In this document: one piece after another, positions 42,969 through 51,264 of the stretch
How positions within the stretch are numbered: position 1 is the first letter of the stretch
Layout: each line of letters opens with the position of its first letter
Assembly: GCF_019429525.1 (NCBI RefSeq)
Contig: NZ_JAHXZL010000010.1
Location: 144,971-208,970 of the forward strand
Origin: Sphingomonas folli
Lineage (GTDB): Bacteria > Pseudomonadota > Alphaproteobacteria > Sphingomonadales > Sphingomonadaceae
Reading direction: 5' to 3'
Length of the DNA: 64,000 nucleotides
Notes under the pieces: model-generated
Database searches by the model: none
The model's input: the letters and a program-made list of their open reading frames with translations, nothing else
Told to the model about the DNA's origin: nothing
Translations under genes and position numbers: made by a program

Positions 42969-43649
42969 TCAGCGGCGGAAGGGGTCCTCGAACGGCGAGA
43001 CCGGGCCGCGCAGCTCGGCCGCCTCGGCCGCCTCGGCGTCGCGCGCGGCCTGCTCGCGCTCGGCGCGCAGCGAGGCGATCAATGCCTCGCGGTCGCCGTC
43101 GAGCCGCGGGTCGTTGGCCTGCTGCTCGATCCCCGCCGCCTTGGCCGCCTTGGCCACCGCCGCGTCCAGCTCGCGCTGCGTGGTGAGGCCGAGCGTCACC
43201 GGGTCCTTGGGCGTGATGTTGCCGATGTTCCAGTGGCTGCGGTCGCGGATCGCGGCGATCGTGGTGCGCGTCGTGCCGATCAGGTTGCTGATCGCGCCGT
43301 CGGTGATCTCGGGATGGTTGCGGATGATCCAGGCGATGCCGTCGGGCTTGTCCTGGCGCTTGCTCACCGGCGTGTAGCGCGGGCCCTTGGTGCGACGGAC
43401 CTGGTCGGGGCCCTTGGTCATCTTCATGCGATAGCCGGAATCGGCCTGCGCCTTCTCGATCTCCTCCTGCGTCACCTCGTGCGCGCGGACGGGATCGCGC
43501 CCGGTCAGCTTGGTGGCGGCGGTGTCGTCCGCGATCGCCTGCACCTCGAGGATGTGCAGCCCGCAGAAATCGGCGATCTGCTCGAACGAGAGCGAGGTAT
43601 TGTCGACCAGCCAGGAAGCGGTGGCGTGGGGCATGAGCGGCTGGGCCAT
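42969..43649 (-). CDS. trcR: DUF1013 protein, TrcR-like cell-cycle regulator
   Basis: The protein has 226 residues from ATG 43649 (MAQPLMPHATASWLVDNTSLS). EQIADFCGLHILEVQAIADD is a helix-turn-helix-like segment; RTKGPRYTPVSKRQDKPDGIAWIIRNHPEI and DGAISNLIGTTRTTIAAIRDR form a second one. This is the DUF1013 layout specific to Alphaproteobacteria, named TrcR (cell cycle transcriptional regulator) in Caulobacter. The C-terminus is a charged, coiled-coil-like tail. Single gene, 189 nt upstream space. Confidence 0.88.
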   Translation of the reverse strand: MAQPLMPHATASWLVDNTSLSFEQIADFCGLHILEVQAIADDTAATKLTGRDPVRAHEVTQEEIEKAQADSGYRMKMTKGPDQVRRTKGPRYTPVSKRQDKPDGIAWIIRNHPEITDGAISNLIGTTRTTIAAIRDRSHWNIGNITPKDPVTLGLTTQRELDAAVAKAAKAAGIEQQANDPRLDGDREALIASLRAEREQAARDAEAAEAAELRGPVSPFEDPFRR

Positions 43650-43838
43650 GCGGGATACTCCATAAATGCAAAGGGCCGCCCCTTCCCGGAGCGGCCGCCT
43701 GTTGCCGAACGACTTAGTGCCTGGCGCGCGCGAGGGCAAGCGGGCGTGGGGGGCGGGTGAGCGCAGCGGAGGGTGCGGCGTAGGCGAGATGGCGAGGGAG
43801 GTCCTCCCCGCATGTCGGGGAGGATGTGGGTCGATCCC

Positions 43839-44888
43839 CTATGCCGCGACCCGCGCCTCCGCCCCGAAGGGCGCGAGCGCGTCGAGGAACTGGCGCGCGC
43901 TCGCCGCCCAGGTGAAGCCAGCGCCCGCCGCGGCGCAGGCGGCGCGGTCGAGCATCAGCGCGCGCGCGATCGAATCCTCCAGCCGCTCCGCCATCGCGCC
44001 GGTCGCGGGGGTCAGCACGTCGACCGGGCCGGGCACCGGATAGGCCGCGACCGGCGTGCCGCATGCCAGCGCCTCGATCATCACCAGCCCGAACGTGTCG
44101 GTGCGGCTCGGGAAGACCAGCGCGTCGGCGGCGCGATAGGCCGCGGCGAGGTCGTCGCCGAACAGCGCGCCGAGGAACAGCGCCTGGGGGAAGCGTCGCT
44201 CGAGCGCGGCGCGCGCGGGGCCGTCGCCCACCACCACCTTCACCCCCGCGACCTCGGCGGCGAGGAACGCCTCGATGTTCTTCTCCACCGCGACGCGGCC
44301 GACGTGGAGCAGCACCGGCGCGTGCCCGGCACCCTCGGCCAGCGCCGCGCGCGCCGCCGCCATGCGCGGATCGACCGCGCCCTCGGGGCCGAAGGCGGGT
44401 CCGACGCCGCGACCCCAGCGCCGCACCCGCGGCAGGCCGTGCGCGCGCAAGGTGCGCTCGATCGTGGCGGTGGAGGCGAGCACCGCCGCGGCGGGGGCGT
44501 GGAACCAGCGGACGTAGCGCCACACCCACTCCGGGTCCGCGCCCGTGCGCGCCGCGACATAATCCGGGAACTGCGTGTGATAGGCGGTGGTGAAGGGCAG
44601 GCCGCGGGCGCGACACCAGCGCCGCGCCGACAGCCCGAGCGGCCCCTCGGTGGCGATGTGCACCGCCTCGGCGCCGAACGCCGCGATCCGCCGCCCCACC
44701 GCGGCGGGGGTCATCAGCGCCAGTCGTATCTCGGGATAGGTCGGGCAGGGCAGGGACCGGACCCCGCTGGGCGAGACCACCAGCACCTCGTGCCCGCCCG
44801 CGCGCAGCTCGGCGATCACCGCCTCGAGCGTGCGCACCACGCCGTTGACCTGGGGCGCCCAGGCGTCGGTGACGATCGCGATCCGCAC
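43839..44888 (-). CDS. GT4 glycosyltransferase, probable Agt-like glycolipid synthase
   Basis: The protein has 349 residues. MRIAIVTDAWAPQVNGVVRTL and YHTQFPDYV belong to the MgtA/PimB/Agt group of GT4 enzymes that glycosylate lipids. VLLHVGRVAVEKNIEAFLAA and FPSRTDTFGLVMIEALACGTPV form the donor site. It follows the metallophosphoesterase gene by only 10 nt, matching the plcP-agt pairing known in rhizobia and some marine bacteria, where Agt adds glucose or glucuronate to diacylglycerol released by PlcP during phosphate limitation. GDP-mannose-type mannosyltransferase is the alternative name for the same family. The Agt role rests on operon context plus the upstream Pho-box-like repeats. Confidence 0.78.
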   Translation of the reverse strand: MRIAIVTDAWAPQVNGVVRTLEAVIAELRAGGHEVLVVSPSGVRSLPCPTYPEIRLALMTPAAVGRRIAAFGAEAVHIATEGPLGLSARRWCRARGLPFTTAYHTQFPDYVAARTGADPEWVWRYVRWFHAPAAAVLASTATIERTLRAHGLPRVRRWGRGVGPAFGPEGAVDPRMAAARAALAEGAGHAPVLLHVGRVAVEKNIEAFLAAEVAGVKVVVGDGPARAALERRFPQALFLGALFGDDLAAAYRAADALVFPSRTDTFGLVMIEALACGTPVAAYPVPGPVDVLTPATGAMAERLEDSIARALMLDRAACAAAGAGFTWAASARQFLDALAPFGAEARVAA

Positions 44889-44898
44889 CGCGCCGGGC

Positions 44899-45837
44899 TC
44901 AGGCGGCGAGCGCCGCGCGCGCGGGCACCGGCGCGGCGAGCGCGACCGCGGGCCGCTCGGCGCGACCGCGCATCTCCTCGCCCCAGTCGAGGATCTCCAT
45001 CCGGCCGTCGAAATGCTCGACGAGCGCGGTGCAGCCCTCGACCCAGTCGCCGTCGTTGTAATAAGAGACGCCCGCGATCTCGCGCATCTCGGCGGTGTGG
45101 ATATGGCCGCATACCACGCCCTGGACGCCGCGGCTGCCCGCCGCCTCGGCGACGATCTCCTCGAAGCGCGAGATGAACGCCACCGCGTTCTTCACCTTGG
45201 CCTTGGCGTGCTTGCTCAGCGACCAATAGGGCATGCCCCAGCGCCGCCGCACCGCGCTGACCCAGCGGTTGAGCGCCATCAGCATCGTGTACGCCGCGTC
45301 GCCGACATGCGCGAGCCAGCGGTGCGACAGCGTGATCGCGTCGAACTCGTCGCCGTGGAGCACCAGCAGGCGGCGGCCGTCGGCGGTCTCGTGGATCGCC
45401 TTGCGGCGGATCTGGATGCCGCCGAAGTCGAGCCCGGCGAACTGGCGGAACATCTCGTCGTGGTTGCCGGGGATATAGACCATGCGCGTGCCGCGGCGCG
45501 CGCGCTTCATCAGCCGCCAGATCACGTCATTGTGCGCGGCGGGCCAGTAGAAGCGCTTCTTGAGCTGCCAGCCGTCTATGATGTCGCCGACCAGGTACAT
45601 GGTGTCGCTGTCGACATGGTCGAGGAAGTCGATCAGCATGTCGGCGTTGCAGCCGCGCGTGCCGAGATGCACGTCGCTGATCCACACGGTACGGTAGTGG
45701 CGGCGCGCGCCGCCCAGGTGCTCGGGGATCGCCTGCTCGGGCCGGTGCGGGCGCGCGTCGGGGTCGAACAGGTCGGCGATGTCGCCCAGGGGCGAGCCCG
45801 CGGTGAGCGCGCTGATCGAGTGAACCGTCGTCGGCAT
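44899..45837 (-). CDS. plcP: Metallophosphoesterase, probable PlcP phospholipase C (LpxH-like)
   Basis: The protein has 312 residues. All calcineurin-like motifs are present: VWISDVHLG, LVGDIIDGW, YIPGNHDEM, LVLHGDEFD and VVCGHIHTAE. Similar proteins are often labelled UDP-2,3-diacylglucosamine diphosphatase, but the size and the YxxGDIxDGW segment fit PlcP, which cleaves phosphatidylcholine/ethanolamine to diacylglycerol under phosphate starvation. The next gene is a lipid-type GT4. Three 11-bp-spaced CGTCA repeats lie about 60 bp before the start. Together these favour lipid remodelling over lipid A synthesis, an inference supported by sphingomonads commonly lacking LPS. Confidence 0.78.
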   Translation of the reverse strand: MPTTVHSISALTAGSPLGDIADLFDPDARPHRPEQAIPEHLGGARRHYRTVWISDVHLGTRGCNADMLIDFLDHVDSDTMYLVGDIIDGWQLKKRFYWPAAHNDVIWRLMKRARRGTRMVYIPGNHDEMFRQFAGLDFGGIQIRRKAIHETADGRRLLVLHGDEFDAITLSHRWLAHVGDAAYTMLMALNRWVSAVRRRWGMPYWSLSKHAKAKVKNAVAFISRFEEIVAEAAGSRGVQGVVCGHIHTAEMREIAGVSYYNDGDWVEGCTALVEHFDGRMEILDWGEEMRGRAERPAVALAAPVPARAALAA

Positions 45838-45895
45838 GGCAGCCTCCCTCGCTGCCCTGCCCTACGCCGCCTGTGTTACGCGCGTGTCACCGCGG

Positions 45896-45924
45896 CTTGA
45901 CGCTGGGGTGACGCTCAGGTGACG
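45896..45924 (-). promoter_or_regulatory. Pho-box-like triple direct repeat before the plcP-agt operon
   Basis: Read on the minus strand: CGTCACC-TGAG-CGTCACC-CCAG-CGTCAAG. These are three 7-bp units with 4-bp spacers, the 11-bp period of PhoB sites, with a TGTCA-like core (CGTCA). It ends about 59 bp before the start of the metallophosphoesterase gene, a usual position for PhoB activation. Confidence 0.6.
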
Positions 45925-46056
45925 GTTCGGCGTCAGCCCGTAGGGAGGCGGGCGCGCGACGACCCGTTATGGCAACGTCGGTCACGGCGGTATCCCGGGC
46001 GACGCGGGCGACGTCTGCACCCTACGGGCCCGCGCGCGCGGGCGCCCGCCGCCCGC

Positions 46057-46536
46057 TCAGTCGCGCGCGAGCAGCGCGTCGGCGCCGCGCCGAACGCCCT
46101 CCACCGTCGCGGCGAAGACGAGGTGCGAGGCGAGCGTGTAGAGGTTGCCCTTCGCCTCGGCCTCGGGCCACGGCCCCCAGCCCGCGGCGGGGACGAGCAG
46201 GTCGTCGAGCAGCAGCATCGTCATCGCGCCGAAGGGCAGGCCGAAGCCGGTCGCGGTCTCGGGCCAGCGTTCCGCCGCGGCCACGTAACCGATCCCCAGC
46301 GCGGCGCCGACGCCGTAATGGATCGCGCCGCCGGCGACCTGGCGATGCTTCTGCGTCACCGGCCGGCCCTCGACGATCTGGCTGACGCTGTCGGCGGCCT
46401 TGACCGTGGCGGGGTCGTCGTCGCCCGAGTCCTGGCCGAGCGCGGGGGCGGCGACGGCCTGGAACCGGTCCATCACGAGGGAGGCGACGAGCCCGGCGCC
46501 GAGACCGATCGCGACGGTGGAGAGGAGTGAGCGCAT
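46057..46536 (-). CDS. DUF1440/YagU-like membrane protein
   Basis: The protein has 159 residues from ATG 46536 (MRSLLSTVAIGLGAGLVASLV). Four helices are seen. The second carries AGGAIHYGVGAALGIGYVAAAE, and the last ends FAATVEGVRRGADALL. The arrangement fits DUF1440 (inner-membrane, YagU-like, linked to acid tolerance in E. coli). The frame continues upstream but becomes Arg/Ala shadow sequence. Single gene; function uncertain. Confidence 0.7.
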   Translation of the reverse strand: MRSLLSTVAIGLGAGLVASLVMDRFQAVAAPALGQDSGDDDPATVKAADSVSQIVEGRPVTQKHRQVAGGAIHYGVGAALGIGYVAAAERWPETATGFGLPFGAMTMLLLDDLLVPAAGWGPWPEAEAKGNLYTLASHLVFAATVEGVRRGADALLARD

Positions 46537-47014
46537 GGGGATCTCCGCTGATGACGCGGCGCCCAACGCGCGAGCGGCCGGGGCGGGTGCGGGCGGCCCG
46601 ATCCTCCCGCTCGCGATGGGCTGCGCGAGCGCTACGCTCCTGGACAGAGCGCACCCGTGCGAGCGTCCTGTGAGGGCGCGCTTGCGGCGTGGGGCGAGGT
46701 TCTGCGGGCCATGGTCCTCGCGGTCGCGCGCGGCGCGAGCGCGGGCGAACAGCGCCAGCTCCGTACGATCCTCCGCCCCGCACGACGCCGTCGCCAGCGC
46801 CACCACCATCACCGCGAGGAATCATGCCGCGTATCGACCGCGTCGCCGACGTGACCGGCAGACCTGACCATCTCCCATCTGCCCGACCACGGGAGATATC
46901 GTCGGAACCGCTGCACGTGCCACTCGCGGGTCAGATGCGATGCCCCACCTCTCGCGAGGAGGATCGATGATCGCCTTCCCGACCCGCCTCTCGCCAGGCC
47001 TCTCGCACGCCTCC
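46537..47014. other. 478-bp intergenic region, no gene recognised
   Basis: This is GC-rich sequence between two minus-strand genes. Open frames on either strand are Arg/His-rich and have no credible ribosome site or family match. A GAGGAGGATCG-ATG at about 46957-46969 looks like a start, but its frame soon runs antisense into the acetyltransferase gene. It probably holds the promoter of the 46057 gene. Confidence 0.5.
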
Positions 47015-47845
47015 TCAGAACAGCCCCAGCGCGGCGACCTCCTCCTTCGCCAGCTCGATCCCGAACATCAGGCTCAGCCGCATGCGGTACACGCGCGGGT
47101 CGGTGATCTCGCCCTCGGCGGTGTTGCCCGCGGCGCGGCGGCGATAGCCGCGATCGGTCAGCGCGGCGAAGCCGTGCGGCAGCACGATGCTCACCACCGT
47201 GCGCTGGGTGAAGCGGCTCGCCGGCGCGGTCATCGCCCAGTGGTTGCCCATGGCCAGGTCGCTGTCGTGCACCACCTCAGTGGTGAAGCTGTACTGCGGC
47301 TGCCAGCGCGTGCCCTGCCAACCCGGCGCGGTGCGCCCGTCGGTGCTCACCGGATCGCCGTCGCGCAGCAGCAGCCAGCCGCCGTCGTCCTCGCGCGCCA
47401 GCCGGAAGCGCGCGCCGTCGGGCGCGGTCGCCTCCTGGTCGGCGACGAGCGGCATCACCGGCGCGTAGCTCGCACCGAAACCGGTGTCGGCGATCCACTC
47501 GGTGCCGTCGATCGTCACCAGCGACAGCGCGTGGTTGCGCGGCGGGGTCGCCTCGGCGCCGAGCCACACGCGCGCGAGCAGCGGGCGCGCGCGCATCTCC
47601 AGCGCGGCCAGCGCGTCGAGCAGCAGCCGGTTGTGCTCGAAGCAATAGCCGCCGCGGCGCGCGCCGACGAGCTTGGCCGCGACCGACCCGCCGTCGATCG
47701 CGATCGCGCGGCCGAGCCGCACGTCGAGATTCTCGAACGGGATGGTGAGCCGGTGCGCGAGCTGGAGCCGCGCCAGCCCTTCGGCGTCGCGCGTCGGCCG
47801 GGCGGGCAGCTCGATGCGGGAGAGGTAAGCGTCGAGGTCGAACAT
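47015..47845 (-). CDS. nat: Arylamine N-acetyltransferase
   Basis: The protein has 276 residues, a normal length. The Cys-His-Asp triad is visible: RGGYCFEHN (Cys68), RNHALSLV (His105) and WIADTGFG (Asp120). LTIPFENLDVRLGR is the family N-terminal motif. It transfers acetyl from acetyl-CoA to arylamines or hydrazines, in the cytoplasm. It is divergent from the MDR dehydrogenase gene, with 100 nt between the starts. Confidence 0.92.
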   Translation of the reverse strand: MFDLDAYLSRIELPARPTRDAEGLARLQLAHRLTIPFENLDVRLGRAIAIDGGSVAAKLVGARRGGYCFEHNRLLLDALAALEMRARPLLARVWLGAEATPPRNHALSLVTIDGTEWIADTGFGASYAPVMPLVADQEATAPDGARFRLAREDDGGWLLLRDGDPVSTDGRTAPGWQGTRWQPQYSFTTEVVHDSDLAMGNHWAMTAPASRFTQRTVVSIVLPHGFAALTDRGYRRRAAGNTAEGEITDPRVYRMRLSLMFGIELAKEEVAALGLF

Positions 47846-47945
47846 GGCGCCCGCGCTACCCCAGCCGCGCACGGATGAGAACGGGTTTGACCGCGAACCC
47901 TCGCGGCGGCATCCCCGGGGGTAAGCACGCGAGCAGGAGGCGATG

Positions 47946-49073
47946 ATGGACGAGGTGACCGGGCTGGAGCTGCGCTCGACCGTGGACGAGGGCGGCACGC
48001 TGACCGTGTCGCTCGAGCCCGTGACGCTGTCGCCGCCACAGGGCGACGAGCTGATCGTCCGCGTCGAGGCGGCGCCCATCAACCCCTCGGATCTCGGGCT
48101 GCTGCTCGGCCCGGCGGACGTCGCCACCCTGGAGCGGGGCGGCAGCGCCGAGCGGCCCGAGCTGCGCTTCCAGGTGCCGCGCGAGCGCATGGGCGGGGTG
48201 CGCGCGCGGCTCGGCCAGTCGCTGCCGGTCGGCAACGAGGGCGCGGGCACGGTGGTCGCCGCCGGGCCGGAGGCGCAGGCGCTTGTCGGGCGCACGGTGG
48301 GGATGATGGGGGGCGCGATGTACGCCCAATATCGCAAGCTGCGCGCGCGCGACGTCGTGCCGCTGCCCGACGGCGCCCGCGCGGCGGACGGCGCGGCCAT
48401 GTTCGTCAACCCGCTGACCGCGCTCAGCTTCGTCGAGACGGCGCGGCGGGAGGGGCATCGGGCGATCGTCCACACCGCGGCGGCGTCGAACCTGGGGCAG
48501 ATGCTGCAGAGGATCTGCCTCGCCGACGGCGTGCCGCTGGTCAACGTCGTGCGCAGCGAGGCGCAGGCGGCGCTGCTGCGCGACATCGGCGCCACCCACG
48601 TGCTCGACAGCCGCGGCGAGGACTTCCGCGCGCGGCTGGCCGACGCCATCGCCGAGACCGGCGCGACGATCGCCTTCGACGCGATCGGCGGCGGCACCCT
48701 GGGCAGCGACATCGTCCAGGCGATGGAGCAGGCGGCCAACCGTCGCGCCACCGAGTACAGCCGCTACGGCTCGGACGTGTTCAAGCAGCTGTACATCTAC
48801 GGCGCGCTCGACACCGCGCCGACCGTGCTCAACCGGCTGGCGTTCGGCTTCCAGTGGAGCGTCTCGGGCTTCCTGCTGACGCCGTGGCTGCGGAACGCGG
48901 GGCACGAGACGGTGGCGCGGATGCGCCAGCGCGTGGTCGACGAGCTCACCACCACCTTCGCCAGCCGCTACACCCGCACGATCGGCCTGGCCGAGGCGCT
49001 CGATCCCGAAGTGCTGCGCGCGTACGAGCGCAAGGCGACGGGGGAGAAATACCTGATCGACCCGACGCGGTGA
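47946..49073 (+). CDS. Zinc-binding-type MDR dehydrogenase/oxidoreductase
   Basis: The protein has 375 residues. The GroES-like N-terminus (DELIVRVEAAPINPSDLGLLL) and LPVGNEGAGTVVAAGPEA are MDR hallmarks. The NAD(P)-binding domain has HTAAASNLGQMLQRICLADG in place of the usual GxGxxG, an acceptable quinone-reductase-like variant, then GATHVLDSRGEDF and IAFDAIGGGTLGS. No structural zinc cysteine cluster is seen. AGGAGG precedes the tandem ATGATG at 47943. Substrate unknown. Confidence 0.85.
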   Translation: MDEVTGLELRSTVDEGGTLTVSLEPVTLSPPQGDELIVRVEAAPINPSDLGLLLGPADVATLERGGSAERPELRFQVPRERMGGVRARLGQSLPVGNEGAGTVVAAGPEAQALVGRTVGMMGGAMYAQYRKLRARDVVPLPDGARAADGAAMFVNPLTALSFVETARREGHRAIVHTAAASNLGQMLQRICLADGVPLVNVVRSEAQAALLRDIGATHVLDSRGEDFRARLADAIAETGATIAFDAIGGGTLGSDIVQAMEQAANRRATEYSRYGSDVFKQLYIYGALDTAPTVLNRLAFGFQWSVSGFLLTPWLRNAGHETVARMRQRVVDELTTTFASRYTRTIGLAEALDPEVLRAYERKATGEKYLIDPTR

Positions 49074-49125
49074 GGGGGCGGGGGCGGGGCGTGAGCGGTA
49101 ACGCCATCGCGCCCCACTCGCCGCC

Positions 49126-49222
49126 GTCATCCCGAACTCGTTGCGGGATCCACCGCGCCGCTCACTCAGGCGCCGAGTTACCCGCGGGACGGTGGATCCT
49201 GGGACGAGCTCAGGATGACGCC
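49126..49222. repeat. Dispersed inverted repeat, GTCATCCTGA family
   Basis: GTCATCCCGAACTCGTTGCG with GGATCCACC, and the facing GTGGATCCTGGG with AGCTCAGGATGAC, lie between two convergent genes (MDR and DUF2721). Arms are separated by about 38 bp. Confidence 0.78.
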
Positions 49223-49260
49223 GGTTGAAGGCCGAGCATGGCCTCACGCCGGTCGGTAAA

Positions 49261-49286
49261 CACCCCTCCCCTGAAGGGCAGGGGTG
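49261..49286. repeat. Short GC-rich hairpin related to the GATCCTCCCC family
   Basis: CACCCCTCCCCT and AGGGCAGGGGTG pair with one mismatch around a two-base loop, 37 nt beyond the stop of the convergent DUF2721 gene. It may serve as its terminator. Confidence 0.55.
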
Positions 49287-49322
49287 AGTCCGCTCGTCTC
49301 TCCCGAACGGACGAGGGTCCCC

Positions 49323-49772
49323 CTATCGCAGCAGCTCGTCGCGCACGCGGATCGCGTGGATCGACAGCCGCACCTCCACCATGAACGCCACGAACGCCGC
49401 GATCAGCAGCGACATCGCCAGGATGAAGCTGAACGCCACCCACTGGCCGATGTGATAGCGCGTCAGCGCGCCGATGAAGAGCATCGCCACCACGGTGCAG
49501 GTCGCCACCGCGCTCGCCACCGCGAGGAACAGCGAGGCGTTGATCACCTTCATGCGGCGCGCCAGCCGGCGCAGCTCGGCGGCGGCGCGGGTGCGGTCGT
49601 CGCGCTGGAGCGCGGGGTGCCGCTCCTCCAGCACGCGCGCCCGGTCGATCACGCGCGCCAGTCGCCCGGTCAGCACGTTGAGCAGCGCGCCGATGCCGGT
49701 GAGCATGAACACCGGGCTGAGCGAGGCCTGGATCGCCTCGGCGATGGTGGGCAGGGCGGGGGCATAAGGCAT
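49323..49772 (-). CDS. DUF2721 membrane protein
   Basis: The protein has 149 residues. Helix SLSPVFMLTGIGALLNVLTGRLARVIDRARVL is followed by an Arg/Glu-rich cytoplasmic helix and two more helices (LFLAVASAVATCTVVAMLFIG and FILAMSLLIAAFVAFMVEV). The N-R-x-x-R-x-x-D-R pattern and the three-helix layout are DUF2721. Function unknown. It is divergent from the gene at 49972. Confidence 0.85.
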   Translation of the reverse strand: MPYAPALPTIAEAIQASLSPVFMLTGIGALLNVLTGRLARVIDRARVLEERHPALQRDDRTRAAAELRRLARRMKVINASLFLAVASAVATCTVVAMLFIGALTRYHIGQWVAFSFILAMSLLIAAFVAFMVEVRLSIHAIRVRDELLR

Positions 49773-49971
49773 CGCGCGCGACTGTGCCGCGCCGCCGCGG
49801 CGGGTACAACCGTTACCCAGGCGTCGCCCTGACCCGCGGCCAGCAACATTGGCCGTATCGCCGGTGATGAATCATTGCGCCGTGCGGCGGCTTCGTTGAA
49901 GCGGGCGCGCACCCCCTCATCTCGGCGGTGCCACCGGGCAGCATGGCCCGGGGCAGCGCAAGGAGAAGCCT

Positions 49972-50412
49972 ATGTCTATCCCCCTCGTCGTCGGGCTCGC
50001 CTCGGCCCTCACCGCCGCCGCCCCCGACGCGTCGCATCAGGTCCAGCTCGATCATCGCGGCCAGCGCGTCGACGTGACCTATCGCGGCGACGTCGGCGTG
50101 ACGCACCGCCAGCTCGGCGCGGTCGGCGCGCCGGGGCGCCCCAGCGCGCTGCGCTGCGCCTGGCAGGCCTCGATCGCGGTGCGGCGCGAGGCACGCCATC
50201 CCGCCGGCCACGTCCTGGCGCGCACCGTCAGCGCCGTGAAGCCGCTGACCGGCTCGCGCCCGGGCTGGTGCGCGACGCAGCGCGACGCGATCGCGCGGGA
50301 CGTCGCGGCGCGCGGCGGTGCGTTGCGGGAGCATCTGCTCGCGGTCGCCGCGCGCGACCAGGACTCGCTCGTCGCCGAGCTCGACGCGGCGCATGACCGG
50401 AGGCGCGGCTGA
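49972..50412 (+). CDS. Small exported protein, function unknown
   Basis: The protein has 146 residues with a short N-terminal signal (SIPLVVGLASALTAAAPDA). The body has two cysteines (LRCAWQAS and GWCATQRDA) in a pattern seen in small sphingomonad periplasmic proteins of the UrcA type, but this match is weak. AAGGAGAAG lies before ATG 49972. Its stop (TGA) abuts the GTG of the porin gene, so they form an operon. Confidence 0.7.
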   Translation: MSIPLVVGLASALTAAAPDASHQVQLDHRGQRVDVTYRGDVGVTHRQLGAVGAPGRPSALRCAWQASIAVRREARHPAGHVLARTVSAVKPLTGSRPGWCATQRDAIARDVAARGGALREHLLAVAARDQDSLVAELDAAHDRRRG

Positions 50413-51156
50413 GTGCGGCGCGGTCCTATCCTCCTGGCGGCGCTGACCGGCGCCGCGCTCGTCCCCCCCGCGGCGGCGCAGCTGGCGCCGCACGCCGGGG
50501 TCGAGGTCGCCACCGACGAGCGCCGTCGCGGGCTGAGCTGGAGCGACTCGCGGCTCGCCCCCGCCGCCTGGGCACGGCTCGACCTGCCGTCGGGGATCGA
50601 CCTGGGCGCGCGGGTCACCGGCACGCGCGGCGACCCGCGCCACGGCGGCGCCGACGCGGTGATCGAGCCGACGCTGGGCTATAGCAGGCTGGCCGGCGGG
50701 TTCCGGCTCGACGGCTTCGTCACCGGCCATCTCTTCTCCGGCGCGCGCGGGTCGCTCGACTATGGCGAGCTCGGCGCGGGCGCCAGCTACACGCTCGGCC
50801 CGGTCGAGGCGGGCGCGGAGGCGCGCTACGCCCCCTCGCAGGGCGCGATCGGGGGCGACAATCTCTATCTCGGCGTGCGCGGGCGCGTCGGCATCCCCGT
50901 CACGCCGTGGACGCTCACCGCGAGCCTCGGCCGCTCCTCGGGCAGCGTCGACGATCCGATCCGCGCGGCGCGGCTGCGACCGACCGGGAGCTACCGCGAC
51001 TGGTCGGTCGGGCTCGAGCATATCACCGGGCCGGTGACGCTGGCGCTGGTCTACACCGGCACCGACATCAGCGACGACGCGGTCGTGATCTCGCCCTACG
51101 CCGCGCTCGACCACGCGGGCGACCGGATCGCGGCGCGGGCGTCGATCGGCTTCTGA
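50413..51156 (+). CDS. TorF-like putative outer-membrane porin
   Basis: The protein has 247 residues. The signal peptide ends at AAAQ, and the mature part starts LAPHAGVEVATDERRRGLSWS, which is the TorF/Gcw_chp opening. About ten alternating amphipathic strands follow (GYSRLAGGFRLDGFVTGHLF, GAGASYTLGPVEAGAEARY, WSVGLEHITGPVTLALVYT), ending in an aromatic C-terminal F (RASIGF) suited to BAM insertion. It starts with GTG directly after the preceding stop. Confidence 0.8.
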   Translation: MRRGPILLAALTGAALVPPAAAQLAPHAGVEVATDERRRGLSWSDSRLAPAAWARLDLPSGIDLGARVTGTRGDPRHGGADAVIEPTLGYSRLAGGFRLDGFVTGHLFSGARGSLDYGELGAGASYTLGPVEAGAEARYAPSQGAIGGDNLYLGVRGRVGIPVTPWTLTASLGRSSGSVDDPIRAARLRPTGSYRDWSVGLEHITGPVTLALVYTGTDISDDAVVISPYAALDHAGDRIAARASIGF

Positions 51157-51218
51157 GCGACGCGCCGTTTCCGCTGGCGGGCTCGTGGGCGCTAAGAGGT
51201 TAAGCGACAGATTGGATT

Positions 51219-51243
51219 GATCCTCCCCTGCAAGGGGAGGATC
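51219..51243. repeat. Perfect 11-bp inverted repeat, GATCCTCCCC family
   Basis: GATCCTCCCCT and AGGGGAGGATC are separated by only GCA. It lies 62 nt after the porin stop and 21 nt before the LysR start, so it may end the porin transcript or influence regulator translation. No T-run follows. Confidence 0.7.
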
Positions 51244-51264
51244 AGACACCGCGCCGGAGACGTG

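Noticed and set aside
44899..45837. Assignment of the metallophosphoesterase to lipid A synthesis (LpxH)
   Set aside because: The operon partner, the Pho-box-like repeats and the expected lack of LPS favour PlcP; kept as an alternative name only.
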